Numbered from the stretch's first letter, positions 5,666 to 13,250 are shown. The stretch is 16,499 nucleotides of DNA from an uncultured Cellulosilyticum sp. (GCA_934725855.1 CAKVCL010000046.1:1-16499); one strand, 5' to 3'. A program made the numbers and translations. Notes: generated from the letters alone by a model not told the origin.

Positions 5666-7282
5666 ATGAAGAAAAATTTTCACAGAATCATCATGTCAGC
5701 ATTGCTGACAGTGCTGGCAACAGTTGCTGCCAGCGCACAGTGCTACATTGTCGGCAGCGACAATGAGTGGAAAACCAACACTGCTGCGGCAGAACTGGCA
5801 GAGACCGCCACTACAGGAGTGTATGAGGGTGATGTCACCTTCGTTGACGGTGCGCAGTATTTCGCCGTTACCCAAAAGCTGACAACAGACAATGACGATT
5901 GGACAGAGTTTAACAAAAACCGCTTCGCCCCTTCAGTATTCGACGCCATGCTCGTTATTAATGAGCCTATGACCATGGTAAAGGGTAGGGACGCATCTTT
6001 CAAAGTGCCAGTCGCCGGTACAGCCTACCGCATGCGCGTCGACTTCAACGCCCAGACCGTCACCTTGCTCGGTAACTTCCCTGACGAGTTGTACGTATGG
6101 GGCAGCGACGATGTCTACAACCCCACACTTGCATCTGCCACACTGCCCAAGACCGAGACCGACGGAGTGTATAAGGCAACGGTAGAGTTCACCTCATGCT
6201 ACTTCAACATTCTCACCCAGCTCGGCACCGACCCCAACGACTACGAAGCCATACTGCCCTACCGCTACGGTGGCGGTAAGGTGGTTATCAACCGCGACAA
6301 GGTCATGACGCTCACAGAGCAGTCATTCCACATCGCCACACCAGGCACCTACGACGTGACTGTAGACCTCCGCACCATGACCATGAACCTCCACAGCGAC
6401 ACCTATGTGCCCGAATATCAAGACCATGTCTACCTCATCGGCGCCAACGGTAGCAACTTCGCCGATCAGGGCGCAGAGCTTACATGGGACGAAGTAGACG
6501 GCATCTACACCGGCTATGTGACTTTCTATGGCAACAAGTTTACCATCTCTACCGCTCTCGCCTCTACATATGATGGCTGGGACGAGATTAAAGACAAGCG
6601 CATCGGCGCTGTCGCACCAACTGTTGACGTGGAGACCAACCTCACCATAGGTCTAAAGAAGGGCGAGGTGTCTGACTTCATCATCGGAGCATCGACAGAT
6701 AACCCACTCACCGCATACGTTACATTAGACCTTGTCAACAACCGTCTGACGCTCTACGGCAACGACGCGTCATATCCAATAGGCTACCCGAAAGAGCTCT
6801 ACACTCTCGGCTGCGACGGCAAGTGGTTCACCAACATACCTGCAAACGTGATTCCTGCCACCGACAAGCCTGGCATCTATGAGGGCGAAATCACATTCGT
6901 GGGCGAAGTGGGCGATCTTCACTTCATCGTGTTAAAGCGTCTCGGCGCAGATTGGGACTTTGTCAACGCCAAACGTCTCTCTCCCTACTCCGACCGTGAC
7001 CCCGCCGATCTTGACAGCGATATTCCTGCCACCATGGAGCCTGACTTTTCGCCCGGCGCCTGGCTCTTCTCTGGCGAGCCAGGCACCTACAACATAAAGG
7101 TGGACCTCACACAAGGCAATGGCGTGATACGCATCTCTGCCAAGGGCGCAACAGGCATCACCGCCACCACAGCCGCTCCTGCCACCAAGAACTACTACTA
7201 CGACCTCAACGGACGATTCCTCGGCAACGTGGAGCCGCAGAAGGGAGTGTATGTGGTTAAAGGTAAAAAGGTAATAAAGTAA
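5666..7282 (+). CDS. Secreted SusE/SusF-like protein with four carbohydrate-binding-type repeats
   Basis: The product is 538 residues. Residues 1-24 are a signal peptide (hydrophobic stretch then AASA|Q) without a lipobox Cys. Four repeats of about 115 residues start near 26 (CYIVGSDNEW), 142 (LYVWGSDDVY), 255 (VYLIGANGS) and 378 (LYTLGCDGKW). Each has an opening '(L/V)Y(I/L/V)xG' strand, a middle 'GVYEGDVTF'-type strand and a closing 'GTYxxxVDL...L' hairpin. This is the pattern of SusE/SusF starch-binding and related outer-membrane repeats, so glycan binding is the likely role. Residues 510-538 (YYYDLNGRFLG, then KGVYVVKGKKVIK) form the short C-terminal beta tail seen on many Prevotella secreted proteins, similar to type IX secretion tails. 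No SusC/SusD genes are adjacent. Codons are markedly richer in GC than the AT-rich flanks (frequent CTC, GCC, ACC, GGC), consistent with separate acquisition. A strong terminator follows. Confidence 0.8.
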   Translation: MKKNFHRIIMSALLTVLATVAASAQCYIVGSDNEWKTNTAAAELAETATTGVYEGDVTFVDGAQYFAVTQKLTTDNDDWTEFNKNRFAPSVFDAMLVINEPMTMVKGRDASFKVPVAGTAYRMRVDFNAQTVTLLGNFPDELYVWGSDDVYNPTLASATLPKTETDGVYKATVEFTSCYFNILTQLGTDPNDYEAILPYRYGGGKVVINRDKVMTLTEQSFHIATPGTYDVTVDLRTMTMNLHSDTYVPEYQDHVYLIGANGSNFADQGAELTWDEVDGIYTGYVTFYGNKFTISTALASTYDGWDEIKDKRIGAVAPTVDVETNLTIGLKKGEVSDFIIGASTDNPLTAYVTLDLVNNRLTLYGNDASYPIGYPKELYTLGCDGKWFTNIPANVIPATDKPGIYEGEITFVGEVGDLHFIVLKRLGADWDFVNAKRLSPYSDRDPADLDSDIPATMEPDFSPGAWLFSGEPGTYNIKVDLTQGNGVIRISAKGATGITATTAAPATKNYYYDLNGRFLGNVEPQKGVYVVKGKKVIK

Positions 7283-7306
7283 AAAAACAGAAAGGTAAAA
7301 CTACCC

Positions 7307-7384
7307 CTCTCCAGCTCTTTATCTCAAGTAAGTCCACCCTCTACGTGGTGGGGTGCACTTTAGGGAGAGCTGGAGAGTTTTTTT
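7307..7384 (+). terminator. Rho-independent terminator with nested hairpin
   Basis: CTCTCCAGCTCT (7307-7318) pairs perfectly with AGAGCTGGAGAG (7366-7377), followed by seven Ts (7378-7384). Inside, CCACC (7334-7338) pairs with GGTGG (7347-7351). It starts 24 bp after the stop of the SusE/F-like gene. The 47-nt interior is long for a simple terminator. Confidence 0.9.
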
Positions 7385-7526
7385 GCCGTCCGGTAATAAC
7401 TCAGAAATGAAAATTAGCATAAGAAAAAGCTCTATTTTCTAAAATTTTTAGCGCTTTTATGCGCTATTCGCTTTGATTTCTGTCAATATGAGCCCGAATG
7501 CTTACACTTTATTTTTACCGGACGGC
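7385..7526. repeat. 12-bp inverted repeats bounding a 118-bp structured segment
   Basis: GCCGTCCGGTAA (7385-7396) and TTACCGGACGGC (7515-7526) are perfect inverted repeats, and inside them TAGCGC (7449-7454) pairs with GCGCTA (7461-7466). It abuts the terminator of the preceding gene directly. There is no gene between 7283 and 7705 that I can support; that stretch consists of the terminator, this module and the next one. Confidence 0.65.
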
Positions 7527-7540
7527 AATAATTATTTACT

Positions 7541-7650
7541 GAGCCCACTTTAATAAGTCGTTTTTGTTTTTTTATCCTACAAAACGCCATTTGATTATCA
7601 GATGGTTACATTTGAAGAATTTCTCAAAAATTACTTTTTCAAGTGGGCTC
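7541..7650. repeat. 10-bp inverted repeats bounding a 90-bp structured segment
   Basis: GAGCCCACTT (7541-7550) and AAGTGGGCTC (7641-7650) are perfect inverted repeats. Inside lies an interrupted palindrome at 7587-7605 (CCAT.TGAT.ATCA.ATGG). The module has the same outer-arms-plus-inner-hairpin layout as the two preceding ones but different arm sequences. Confidence 0.6.
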
Positions 7651-7705
7651 AAGAACTTATTACAAAGGTCTCTTTTAGTAAATAAAATGTAGTTTCAAAA
7701 CATAA

Positions 7706-8020
7706 AAGCGAACTGCATTCCGTACTCAATTCACTGTCACATTCCCCAACATCATAATGAAATGGATGGAAGAACACCATGATGTTACTCAAGATGGGTC
7801 TCAAGGTGAGTCTCAAGGTGGTATTCAAGATGTCCTCCAAGACGGAGAATTAGATGATTGGATAGAAAAACAGATAAAAAAGAATCCAAAGATTACAGCA
7901 AAAGAACTAGCTTTATTATCCCAAAAAGGATTAAGTACCATCAGGCGACGCATTGCCAAACTTCCTCATATACAATACGTTGGAAGTGGATATAGTGGAC
8001 ATTGGGAAATCAAGAAATAG
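7706..8020 (+). pseudogene. C-terminal remnant of an AlbA-type ATP-binding protein (GHKL-like end, linker, winged helix)
   Basis: The open frame starts after a TAA at 7703-7705 and encodes 104 residues. The first part, KRTAFRTQFTVTFPNI, resembles the last strand of the HATPase_c_4 domain in 'AlbA_2 / putative DNA-binding' ATP-binding proteins. Next comes a low-complexity linker of four-residue units ending in Gln (DVTQ DGSQ GESQ GGIQ DVLQ), and then a winged helix: EKQIKKNPKITAKELALLSQ with LSTIRRRIAKL as recognition helix and a wing ending GYSGHWEIKK. The AlbA domain and most of the ATPase domain are missing, and no start codon precedes the frame. Translation could begin at the ATG at 7757, giving an 87-residue HTH protein, so a small residual regulator cannot be ruled out. 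Upstream similarity to the family stops near 7706, shortly after the inverted-repeat modules. Confidence 0.65.
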
Positions 8021-8031
8021 AGAATACAAAG

Positions 8032-8075
8032 AAATGCAGCCTCTCGATTATATAAAAGAGAGGCAGCATTTTTCT
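8032..8075. terminator. Bidirectional hairpin terminator, near copy of the one at 2188-2231
   Basis: AAATGCAGCCTCTC (8032-8045) and GAGAGGCAGCATTT (8058-8071) form a 14-bp stem with one A-A mismatch and the same 12-nt loop as the 2188 hairpin, followed by Ts. It lies between the convergent AlbA remnant (stop 8018-8020) and the DUF5675-like gene (stop at 8132), so it can end both transcripts. Confidence 0.8.
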
Positions 8076-8078
8076 TAT

Positions 8079-8126
8079 GGTATCCAAGGTGGTATTCAAG
8101 ATGGTACTCAAGGTGGTATTCAAGAT
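8079..8126. repeat. 12-bp tandem repeat, four units (GIQG/GIQD-type)
   Basis: The units are GGTATCCAAGGT, GGTATTCAAGAT, GGTACTCAAGGT and GGTATTCAAGAT. On the plus strand they would encode GIQG GIQD GTQG GIQD, the same kind of linker as in the AlbA-type remnant at 7780-7840, but here they lie beyond the terminator and outside that gene. Confidence 0.85.
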
Positions 8127-8131
8127 ATCCC

Positions 8132-8635
8132 TTACCCCACTTCCACTACTACCTCGCTGCCCCTGACCATCGCCTTCTTGACCCGGTCGTAGAGCTGGAG
8201 GAAGCGTTCCTGACTCTTGAGTACGAACCCGGATGCATGGGCCTCGCCGATGAGGATGCCACCCTGGCGCAGACGGAACGGACCATTGCCCGGCTGCATC
8301 ATGGGACAAGGAAGGGCATAAAGCTCTTCCAGACACCCGAACTCATGACTCTTGCGCTCCATGCGGCAAAGCTTGCAGGTTTCGGGGAGAGGAAGAGATG
8401 AAGAAGAATCATCCCTTATCGGTTCGAGGAAAAGCATCTGGCGGGCGAAGCATTTGCATTTAGCCACCATGATGTGATATTCACCCAGCTCCAGACAGCC
8501 ACCCTCGCGCTCCATCGTATCACAAATGTACTGATGGCCTGCAACGATACCCTGGCGATTAACTACTTCCTGACTAAGGCGACCAACAATGGCGCCATGA
8601 TCTCTACGAAAACGATTTAAAAACAACTTTATCAT
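8132..8635 (-). CDS. DUF5675-like protein
   Basis: The chosen ATG at 8635 gives 167 residues beginning MIKLFLNRFRRDHGAIVGRL. A longer frame from a GTG at 8695, overlapping the Toprim stop by four bases, would only add residues read from a repeated intergenic sequence. The features resemble DUF5675, a family often found in phages and integrated elements: an opening strand then 'GxL', a 'GHQYICDTMER' segment like 'G.ffCdTlE', LELGEYHIMVAKCKCF like 'iPeGkYrv.v..s..f', and GGILIGEAHASGFVLKSQERFLQLY like 'GcIlvGen...g.L..S...f..L'. The region around 95-125 has several Cys (ETCKLCRMERKSHEFGC) and could bind metal. Biochemical function of the family is not established. It is the last gene of the minus-strand operon starting at 11253 and ends at a shared terminator. 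Confidence 0.6.
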   Translation of the reverse strand: MIKLFLNRFRRDHGAIVGRLSQEVVNRQGIVAGHQYICDTMEREGGCLELGEYHIMVAKCKCFARQMLFLEPIRDDSSSSLPLPETCKLCRMERKSHEFGCLEELYALPCPMMQPGNGPFRLRQGGILIGEAHASGFVLKSQERFLQLYDRVKKAMVRGSEVVVEVG

Positions 8636-8663
8636 AACACGCAAAAACTTAAAAACAACAATA

Positions 8664-8700
8664 GAAAAACATTTGAAATTCACATTCACTTTCACATTTT
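8664..8700. repeat. Copy A of the GTGAAT-type repeat
   Basis: On the minus strand the core reads GTGAAAGTGAATGTGAATTT, followed by CAAATGTTTTTC. It spans the stop codon of the Toprim gene (8692-8694) and the gap before the DUF5675-like gene. Copies B (14381-14412, opposite orientation) and C (14571-14609, same orientation) share the core with one or a few changes. Confidence 0.85.
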
Positions 8701-9705
8701 CTGAACGTAAAACGACTGGTAATAATCAGACAAATCCTTGCAACCTTCCGGCAACTGATGGTACACCAGCTGAGGGAACATTTCCTTCAGTTTCATATAA
8801 AGACCGATGCCCGGTTTGTCCTGATCAGGCCACATGTGAAGATTCCTTCCCGCTAAAAGATTGCGACATTCTTCATTACAAAGCGTAGCACTCGGGATGG
8901 CTATTGCCTTGTAACCCATAGACATAGCGCTCCAGCAGTCGGTACATCCCTCGGTAATAACCAATGGCTCTCTTTCTGCCACCTGCGGCAAAATCTGCAT
9001 CCCATATACCATCGGCTTGCTACCTGGTGCAAACTTAAACCGCGGTTTTTCTTCTGTCTTATCTCCCAGATATCTGCTCTGGACCGTCAGCAGATTGCCA
9101 TGAACGTCATAATAGGGAATCAACAAGGAAGGACCATCAAAAAACTTTCCACCAAAGCGATAGCCAGCAATGGAGAAATCTGTGCTCACCACTCTACACC
9201 AATAGATAAATTCCGGGCGCAACTTTCTCTGAAAGAACAGGAAATCCTTGGCTTTATCTGTCAGTTTCTTACCCATGAGCATACGCATCAGATAATCTAC
9301 GTCAGGCTTATGCTGAAACTCGCCTCTGAGATTGAGCCTGTCCGTATCACATTCTGATTTTCTATGCTCAGCAACAGCTTTATCCCGATGAAGCACATCC
9401 TTACGGTTTCCCGCAGAATGATTACCGGTGCTGATATTGAATCTTCTGCACAGCCATTGGCAAGCCTCCGAAAAAGAGAGATTCTCCCGTTTCATCACCA
9501 GGTCGATATTATCTCCACCCCACCCGCATGCAAAGCAATGACAAGTGTTGGTGGAAGTCCAGAAATGCAAACTCGGATTGGTATCATTATGACTGATACA
9601 AAGGGCATTATGATACCGCAAACCCATTCCCAATTCATCAGCAACCTCCAGGATGCTGATAGCTCTAAGTTTAGAGAGCGTATTTGAATCTATATATTCT
9701 GCCAT
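8692..9705 (-). CDS. CHC2 zinc-finger / Toprim primase-like protein
   Basis: The product is 337 residues. An N-terminal CHC2 zinc finger uses C36, H39, C57 and C60 (CISHNDTNPSLHF, then CHCFACGWGGDNIDLV), which in DnaG-type primases binds the DNA template. The C-terminal half carries a Toprim fold: LVITEGCTDC with E252, and WPDQDKPG with D294 and D296 for the acidic metal pair, then KDLSDYY near 326-332. At 337 residues it is much shorter than cellular DnaG (about 600) and lacks a helicase-binding domain, as in mobile-element and phage primases. It begins 3 bp after the stop of the DUF3987 gene, so the two are cotranscribed and probably act together on DNA. Catalytic residues look intact. Confidence 0.85.
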   Translation of the reverse strand: MAEYIDSNTLSKLRAISILEVADELGMGLRYHNALCISHNDTNPSLHFWTSTNTCHCFACGWGGDNIDLVMKRENLSFSEACQWLCRRFNISTGNHSAGNRKDVLHRDKAVAEHRKSECDTDRLNLRGEFQHKPDVDYLMRMLMGKKLTDKAKDFLFFQRKLRPEFIYWCRVVSTDFSIAGYRFGGKFFDGPSLLIPYYDVHGNLLTVQSRYLGDKTEEKPRFKFAPGSKPMVYGMQILPQVAEREPLVITEGCTDCWSAMSMGYKAIAIPSATLCNEECRNLLAGRNLHMWPDQDKPGIGLYMKLKEMFPQLVYHQLPEGCKDLSDYYQSFYVQKM

Positions 9706-9708
9706 CTT

Positions 9709-11253
9709 CTAATTGTCTTTTTTAATATTACCATCACCCATAATGCCTTTCTGCTGCGTCTTTCTAAGCACCTTTCTATCTTCGCCCTTTGCCGGTTTTT
9801 CGAGCCATCCCCATCTGCGCCAGTTGCATACCATGTTGCGGGCAGGCGTCTTGAGCTCCTTCTGCTTCAGAAATTCCTCCAGGAACTGATAAGAGAATTC
9901 CTGCGGCAACTCGCTGAAATAGTCTACAGTATGATAAGGCTCTCCTTCGCCCTCGGCAGAAATCTGCTCAAAAGCCTTGCCCCACCGCTGCAACATATTC
10001 TGCAAGATGCGGTCGGCACAAGCCAGATAGGTCTGCCTTACCAGTTTCCGGATTTCCTTCTCGCTCTTCTTCCCTTCCACTTTGTAAAGCACTTGCATGA
10101 GGGCAGCGATGCGGAAGGCTGAAACCGAACTGCGCTTGTAGAAGACATCCATCGACTTAGACATGGTTTTCACCACCTGCTGGCGGCAGTCGTTACACCA
10201 TTTTACCACCGTCTTGTAGAGCCAGCTCATATCCTCCTCTATCTCCTGATGGAATTTTCCATCTTCCTCGTAGCACAACCCGAAGAGCTTATCCAATGTA
10301 TTCTCCAGCTCATTACGCTGCGTATCGGTCAACGCCTGAAACTGTGGCGGATTGTCGCCCAGATGACTGATGAGCGGGCATAAGATGGTTCGGGTTACAG
10401 CACCGCCCTCAATGGCAGCCTTGTTCATATATCTGCTCACCGCACTCTGGGTGCCGCAGAATACGAACGACAGCAAGGCATCTACCATGGCACTATAGCT
10501 GGATTCGCTCATGAAATCCTGACCATATACGCTGCCCAAATCGTATGCCGTCTTGATAACCTGCGAGAGGTCGGCAAACTGGCGCTTGGCAGAATGGACG
10601 ATGGCAGAAATCTCATCGGCAAATTCGAAGAGCGTCTTCGGAGCACCATAAAGTTTGACGGCAGCATCGCATCGCTTGATAAACATGGTGAGCGATACGG
10701 TTTCGGGCAGGATGGTGATGTCGGTCTTCGGTTCGGGTGGCAGCTTGCCATCCTTCTTTCCCTGGCGTCGCTTCAGGGCGGCATACTCCTGCTCCTTGGC
10801 TCTCATTTCGCTGTCGCGCTCGATGAAAGGTTTCATCAGGGTACGCATGATGTATCTGGCAAACGACTTTCCGCTCGACTGCTCGCCCTCTACGATGACC
10901 TGCAACACGATGGCCGACTTTTCTCCCTGATTATCATACACATACTGTATTCTGACACGTGTAAGATAAACGCTGAGCATGGCTGCAGCCACCACCAGCG
11001 TAGGATACTTGAGGTCAGAAGGCGAAGTAATCATCCATTCTCTGATGCCCGAGGGATAATCCTTATCGGCAATCAGATGATGCATGGGCATCTCTTCATT
11101 CTCCTCTGCCAGTTCAGCCAGTTTTGTTCCTGTCACCCCAGATGATACCTTGTTATTGATTCCGCCCTTGGTATCCTCAGGCTTTGCCACTGGATTAGTC
11201 TGAGACGCTTCCTGTGGAGGTATTTTCTTTCCTTTTTCCATAATCCCAATCAT
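9709..11253 (-). CDS. DUF3987-family P-loop ATPase
   Basis: The product is 514 residues (510 if the ATG at 11241, MEKGKKIPPQ, is used; the -7 box ends 16 bp before 11253, so both starts are possible). After a polar, Pro/Gly/Ser-rich N-terminus (1-55) comes the DUF3987 core. Its Walker A is GEQSSGKS at 123-130, and a Walker B-like TLFEFADEIS has D213 and E214. Later motifs include FCGTQSAVSRYMNKAAIEGG (about 265-285), a typical 'G.......f......GG...R' segment of the family. A charged insert (EQEYAALKRRQGKKDGK) lies between the Walker boxes. DUF3987 proteins are helicase-like ATPases common on Bacteroidota mobile elements and usually sit beside a CHC2/Toprim gene, exactly as here. A primase-helicase pair for element replication is the inferred role. 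Confidence 0.85.
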   Translation of the reverse strand: MIGIMEKGKKIPPQEASQTNPVAKPEDTKGGINNKVSSGVTGTKLAELAEENEEMPMHHLIADKDYPSGIREWMITSPSDLKYPTLVVAAAMLSVYLTRVRIQYVYDNQGEKSAIVLQVIVEGEQSSGKSFARYIMRTLMKPFIERDSEMRAKEQEYAALKRRQGKKDGKLPPEPKTDITILPETVSLTMFIKRCDAAVKLYGAPKTLFEFADEISAIVHSAKRQFADLSQVIKTAYDLGSVYGQDFMSESSYSAMVDALLSFVFCGTQSAVSRYMNKAAIEGGAVTRTILCPLISHLGDNPPQFQALTDTQRNELENTLDKLFGLCYEEDGKFHQEIEEDMSWLYKTVVKWCNDCRQQVVKTMSKSMDVFYKRSSVSAFRIAALMQVLYKVEGKKSEKEIRKLVRQTYLACADRILQNMLQRWGKAFEQISAEGEGEPYHTVDYFSELPQEFSYQFLEEFLKQKELKTPARNMVCNWRRWGWLEKPAKGEDRKVLRKTQQKGIMGDGNIKKDN

Positions 11254-11269
11254 TGATTATTTCTGAATG

Positions 11270-11301
11270 CAAAAGTAAGGAAAAAAAGCCTCTCAGGCAA
11301 T
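11270..11301 (-). promoter_or_regulatory. Promoter of the DUF3987-Toprim-DUF5675 operon
   Basis: On the minus strand ATTG (11301-11298), a 20-bp spacer and TACTTTTG (11277-11270) match the Bacteroidota consensus with one change in the -33 element. The leader to the start codon is very short (about 12-25 nt). Confidence 0.6.
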
Positions 11302-11326
11302 AGGCGTCCTGCCGGTTCGCCTCCTA

Positions 11327-11366
11327 CTAAGCCTCATCGCCGGCAACTAAGCCTTCCGCTAAGCCT
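11327..11366. repeat. Three copies of CTAAGCCT in a GC-rich spacer
   Basis: CTAAGCCT occurs at 11327-11334, 11347-11354 and 11359-11366, with spacings of 20 and 12 bp, upstream of the DUF3987 promoter in an otherwise short GC-rich gap (11302-11383). It could be a regulator-binding cluster or simply non-functional repeats. Confidence 0.4.
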
Positions 11367-11383
11367 CGGGCTCATCTGAAGGC

Positions 11384-11426
11384 AAAAAAAAAGCACTCTC
11401 TGCTTGCAAACGAAGCAAAAAGTGCT
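11384..11426 (-). terminator. Rho-independent terminator of the lipoprotein gene
   Basis: On the minus strand AGCACT (11426-11421) pairs with AGTGCT (11397-11392), the inner TGCTT/AAGCA arms pair, and a run of nine As on the plus strand (11384-11392) gives the T tract. It lies about 44 bp beyond the stop at 11470. Confidence 0.8.
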
Positions 11427-11469
11427 GATACTGTATTATTTCTAAAAAATCTTCTGTTCAGATATGTTC

Positions 11470-12096
11470 CTATTCTTTTATATTATCCCCCTCACTGACA
11501 TAAGAAAGAACCAAACGGCGAACCACGGCATGAATGTCTTCATTAGGGAACTTCTGGCGATATTTCTCCGTAAGGTCTTCGCAGAAATACATCTTGCTAC
11601 TAACCACAGAAGTAGGAATAGGTTGCTGTATAAACACATCATATGTTGCAACAGGCTTGCCATCCTTTGTGTCGACAGGCACAATATTCTCCTTATACCA
11701 ACCTTGTCCAAATGCGGCAGAGAACAATCTATAATTGTCCTTATACTCCACTTTACCAGCGATGCTCAGTATATATCCGTCAGCAGACTTATCGTCCTCA
11801 GGATTCACCGCATATAGCATATATGTAGCAGGAAGCATCGAGTATCTTTTTATGACAAACTGATATTTCTTGCTTCCTCCAAAAGGAGGGTTTGCCTTCA
11901 AATCCTGCTCTATATCCTCACGAATTTGCGGCGCATCCACTACAAACTCTACTTCGCCAGTATAATTGAGGACAGATTTCCATGACTGTGGATTTGGCTG
12001 AATAACCTCACCATTTCCAACCTCACCATTTTCACACGCACAAAAAGCCAAGACAACCAACAACAGTAAGACTGATTTTTTTACTAAATACTTCAT
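11470..12096 (-). CDS. Lipoprotein of unknown function
   Basis: The product is 208 residues and begins MKYLVKKSVLLLLVVLAF followed by CAC, a lipoprotein signal with Cys21 as the likely lipidated residue (Ala at -1; Phe at -3 is not ideal). A Gly/Asn/Glu-rich stalk (ENGEVGNGEVIQPNPQ) follows and then a mixed alpha/beta domain: YTGEVEFVVDAPQIREDIEQ, KKYQFVIKRYSMLPATYMLY, GYILSIAGKVEYKDNYRLF. The C-terminus (EDLTEKYRQKFPNEDIHAVV onward) looks helical. I recognise no family. It lies 131 bp downstream of the two-gene operon on the same strand, behind a hairpin at 12131-12170, so it may be read through from that operon or from a weak promoter of its own (only TAnnTTTA-like boxes are seen near 12113-12137). 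Confidence 0.75.
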   Translation of the reverse strand: MKYLVKKSVLLLLVVLAFCACENGEVGNGEVIQPNPQSWKSVLNYTGEVEFVVDAPQIREDIEQDLKANPPFGGSKKYQFVIKRYSMLPATYMLYAVNPEDDKSADGYILSIAGKVEYKDNYRLFSAAFGQGWYKENIVPVDTKDGKPVATYDVFIQQPIPTSVVSSKMYFCEDLTEKYRQKFPNEDIHAVVRRLVLSYVSEGDNIKE

Positions 12097-12130
12097 ATCC
12101 TAATTTGTTTATTAAACCTATTCTGATATT

Positions 12131-12170
12131 AAACGTAGAATATGCCTAAAGCTTGCTCTATTTTACGTTT
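12131..12170. terminator. Hairpin between the two-gene operon and the lipoprotein gene
   Basis: AAACGTAGAATA (12131-12142) pairs along its whole length with TATTTTACGTTT (12159-12170), allowing one G-T pair, around a 16-nt loop. The T tract on the minus strand is poor (TTTAATAT), so it may be a leaky terminator, an attenuator or a processing site rather than a full stop. Confidence 0.5.
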
Positions 12171-12227
12171 TTAACATTCCATCTAAAACTTGCCAACACT
12201 CACAAGAAGCAATCATTTCCCCGCTTC

Positions 12228-13250
12228 CTACTGTCCCTTTCGGTAGATGGCAACAAAACGGTTAGCGATATTGATGAGTTTCTGCCGGGCATTAGGATCA
12301 CTTACATCATCAAAACTCCAGTTGGGAAATTCGCCACGCATCTTGGAGAAACGCTTGGAGATGGCACCGCCATTGGTCAGATTGGAAGGCAGACCCAGCT
12401 GCTCTGTAAGATACTTGCAGAAAGATGCGCCATTATCAAATTTGCCTTCAAAATCGTTGATATCAGAGAGCGCCACCATAATCAGGGCATAGTCTTTCTT
12501 CAAAGGAATAGCCTTCTCGTCTATCATCTTCTGCAAGGCTCGCTTTACTCTTTCTTCCTGGCTCAAGTCGCCCCATTCCTTCTCATTATCTTCTTCCGTT
12601 TTTTCCTGCCCGCCGTTTTTCTGATGCTCATCGTCTGTCACTTCCAATTCTAATGTCCTCTTCTGTTCAGGCTCGAATCCGTGCAGATAATCTTCATCAT
12701 TGTTCTGGCGCATCAGTTCATTAATCTGAGATGAAACGAAGAAACCATCCTCGCCATAATAACCGATATTGGCTGCCAGCCGCTCAACCACATCCCGGTT
12801 CTTCACGACTGCTCCGAGGCACCGCTGAGAAAACTCCTGAGTTACGTAGCCTCTCCATTGCCCCATAATCATTGAGCAAAATTGAAACACTTTCGACTCC
12901 AAAGGCATCATCTGAAGTATCACAGCTGCCATATACAGGATGACAAATACGATTCTCTGCCGCTCGTCCTGAGCTGTAGCATACTCATCCTCGTCAACAT
13001 AGTTTTTCTCATATTGCCCTATTCCTTCCACAAAGGCAAGGCGGCTCTCCGTATCGGTATGCGAAAACATCATTTTGTCTACGATGCAGAATACCTCATA
13101 AAAAACATCCTCGCATGAACATCTGGACGTAGGAAACCAAGTCTTGTCATTGAAGATATCATGGGAGATGGATTGGAAAGCCTGATAAACCAGATACTGC
13201 GAGAAAGATTTATCTACCATCTGTCTGGTCTTCATCTTAAATAACCTCAT
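12228..13250 (-). CDS. Uncharacterised protein, second gene of a two-gene operon
   Basis: I do not recognise this 340-residue protein. Its start at 13250 (MRLFKMKTRQ) overlaps the end of the upstream gene by 14 bp; the alternative ATG at 13235 follows that gene's stop by one base. Either way the two are translationally coupled. The N-terminal half (1-170) is helical with several Cys (SRCSCEDVFYEVFCIVDK) and a hydrophobic helix near 104-116 (VFVILYMAAVILQM). Residues about 200-235 are a charged, mostly acidic linker (EVTDDEHQKNGGQEKTEEDN). The C-terminal 100 residues (ALIMVALSDINDFEGKFDNG, SFCKYLTEQLGLPSNLTNGG, FPNWSFDD) look like a compact helical domain. No signal peptide is seen, so a cytoplasmic role is likely. 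Function unknown. Confidence 0.75.
   Translation of the reverse strand: MRLFKMKTRQMVDKSFSQYLVYQAFQSISHDIFNDKTWFPTSRCSCEDVFYEVFCIVDKMMFSHTDTESRLAFVEGIGQYEKNYVDEDEYATAQDERQRIVFVILYMAAVILQMMPLESKVFQFCSMIMGQWRGYVTQEFSQRCLGAVVKNRDVVERLAANIGYYGEDGFFVSSQINELMRQNNDEDYLHGFEPEQKRTLELEVTDDEHQKNGGQEKTEEDNEKEWGDLSQEERVKRALQKMIDEKAIPLKKDYALIMVALSDINDFEGKFDNGASFCKYLTEQLGLPSNLTNGGAISKRFSKMRGEFPNWSFDDVSDPNARQKLINIANRFVAIYRKGQ

Noticed and set aside
8636..8695. N-terminal extension of the DUF5675-like gene from a GTG at 8695
   Set aside because: The added residues are read from the GTGAAT-type repeat that also occurs in non-coding DNA at 14381 and 14571; the ATG at 8635 fits the family start better.
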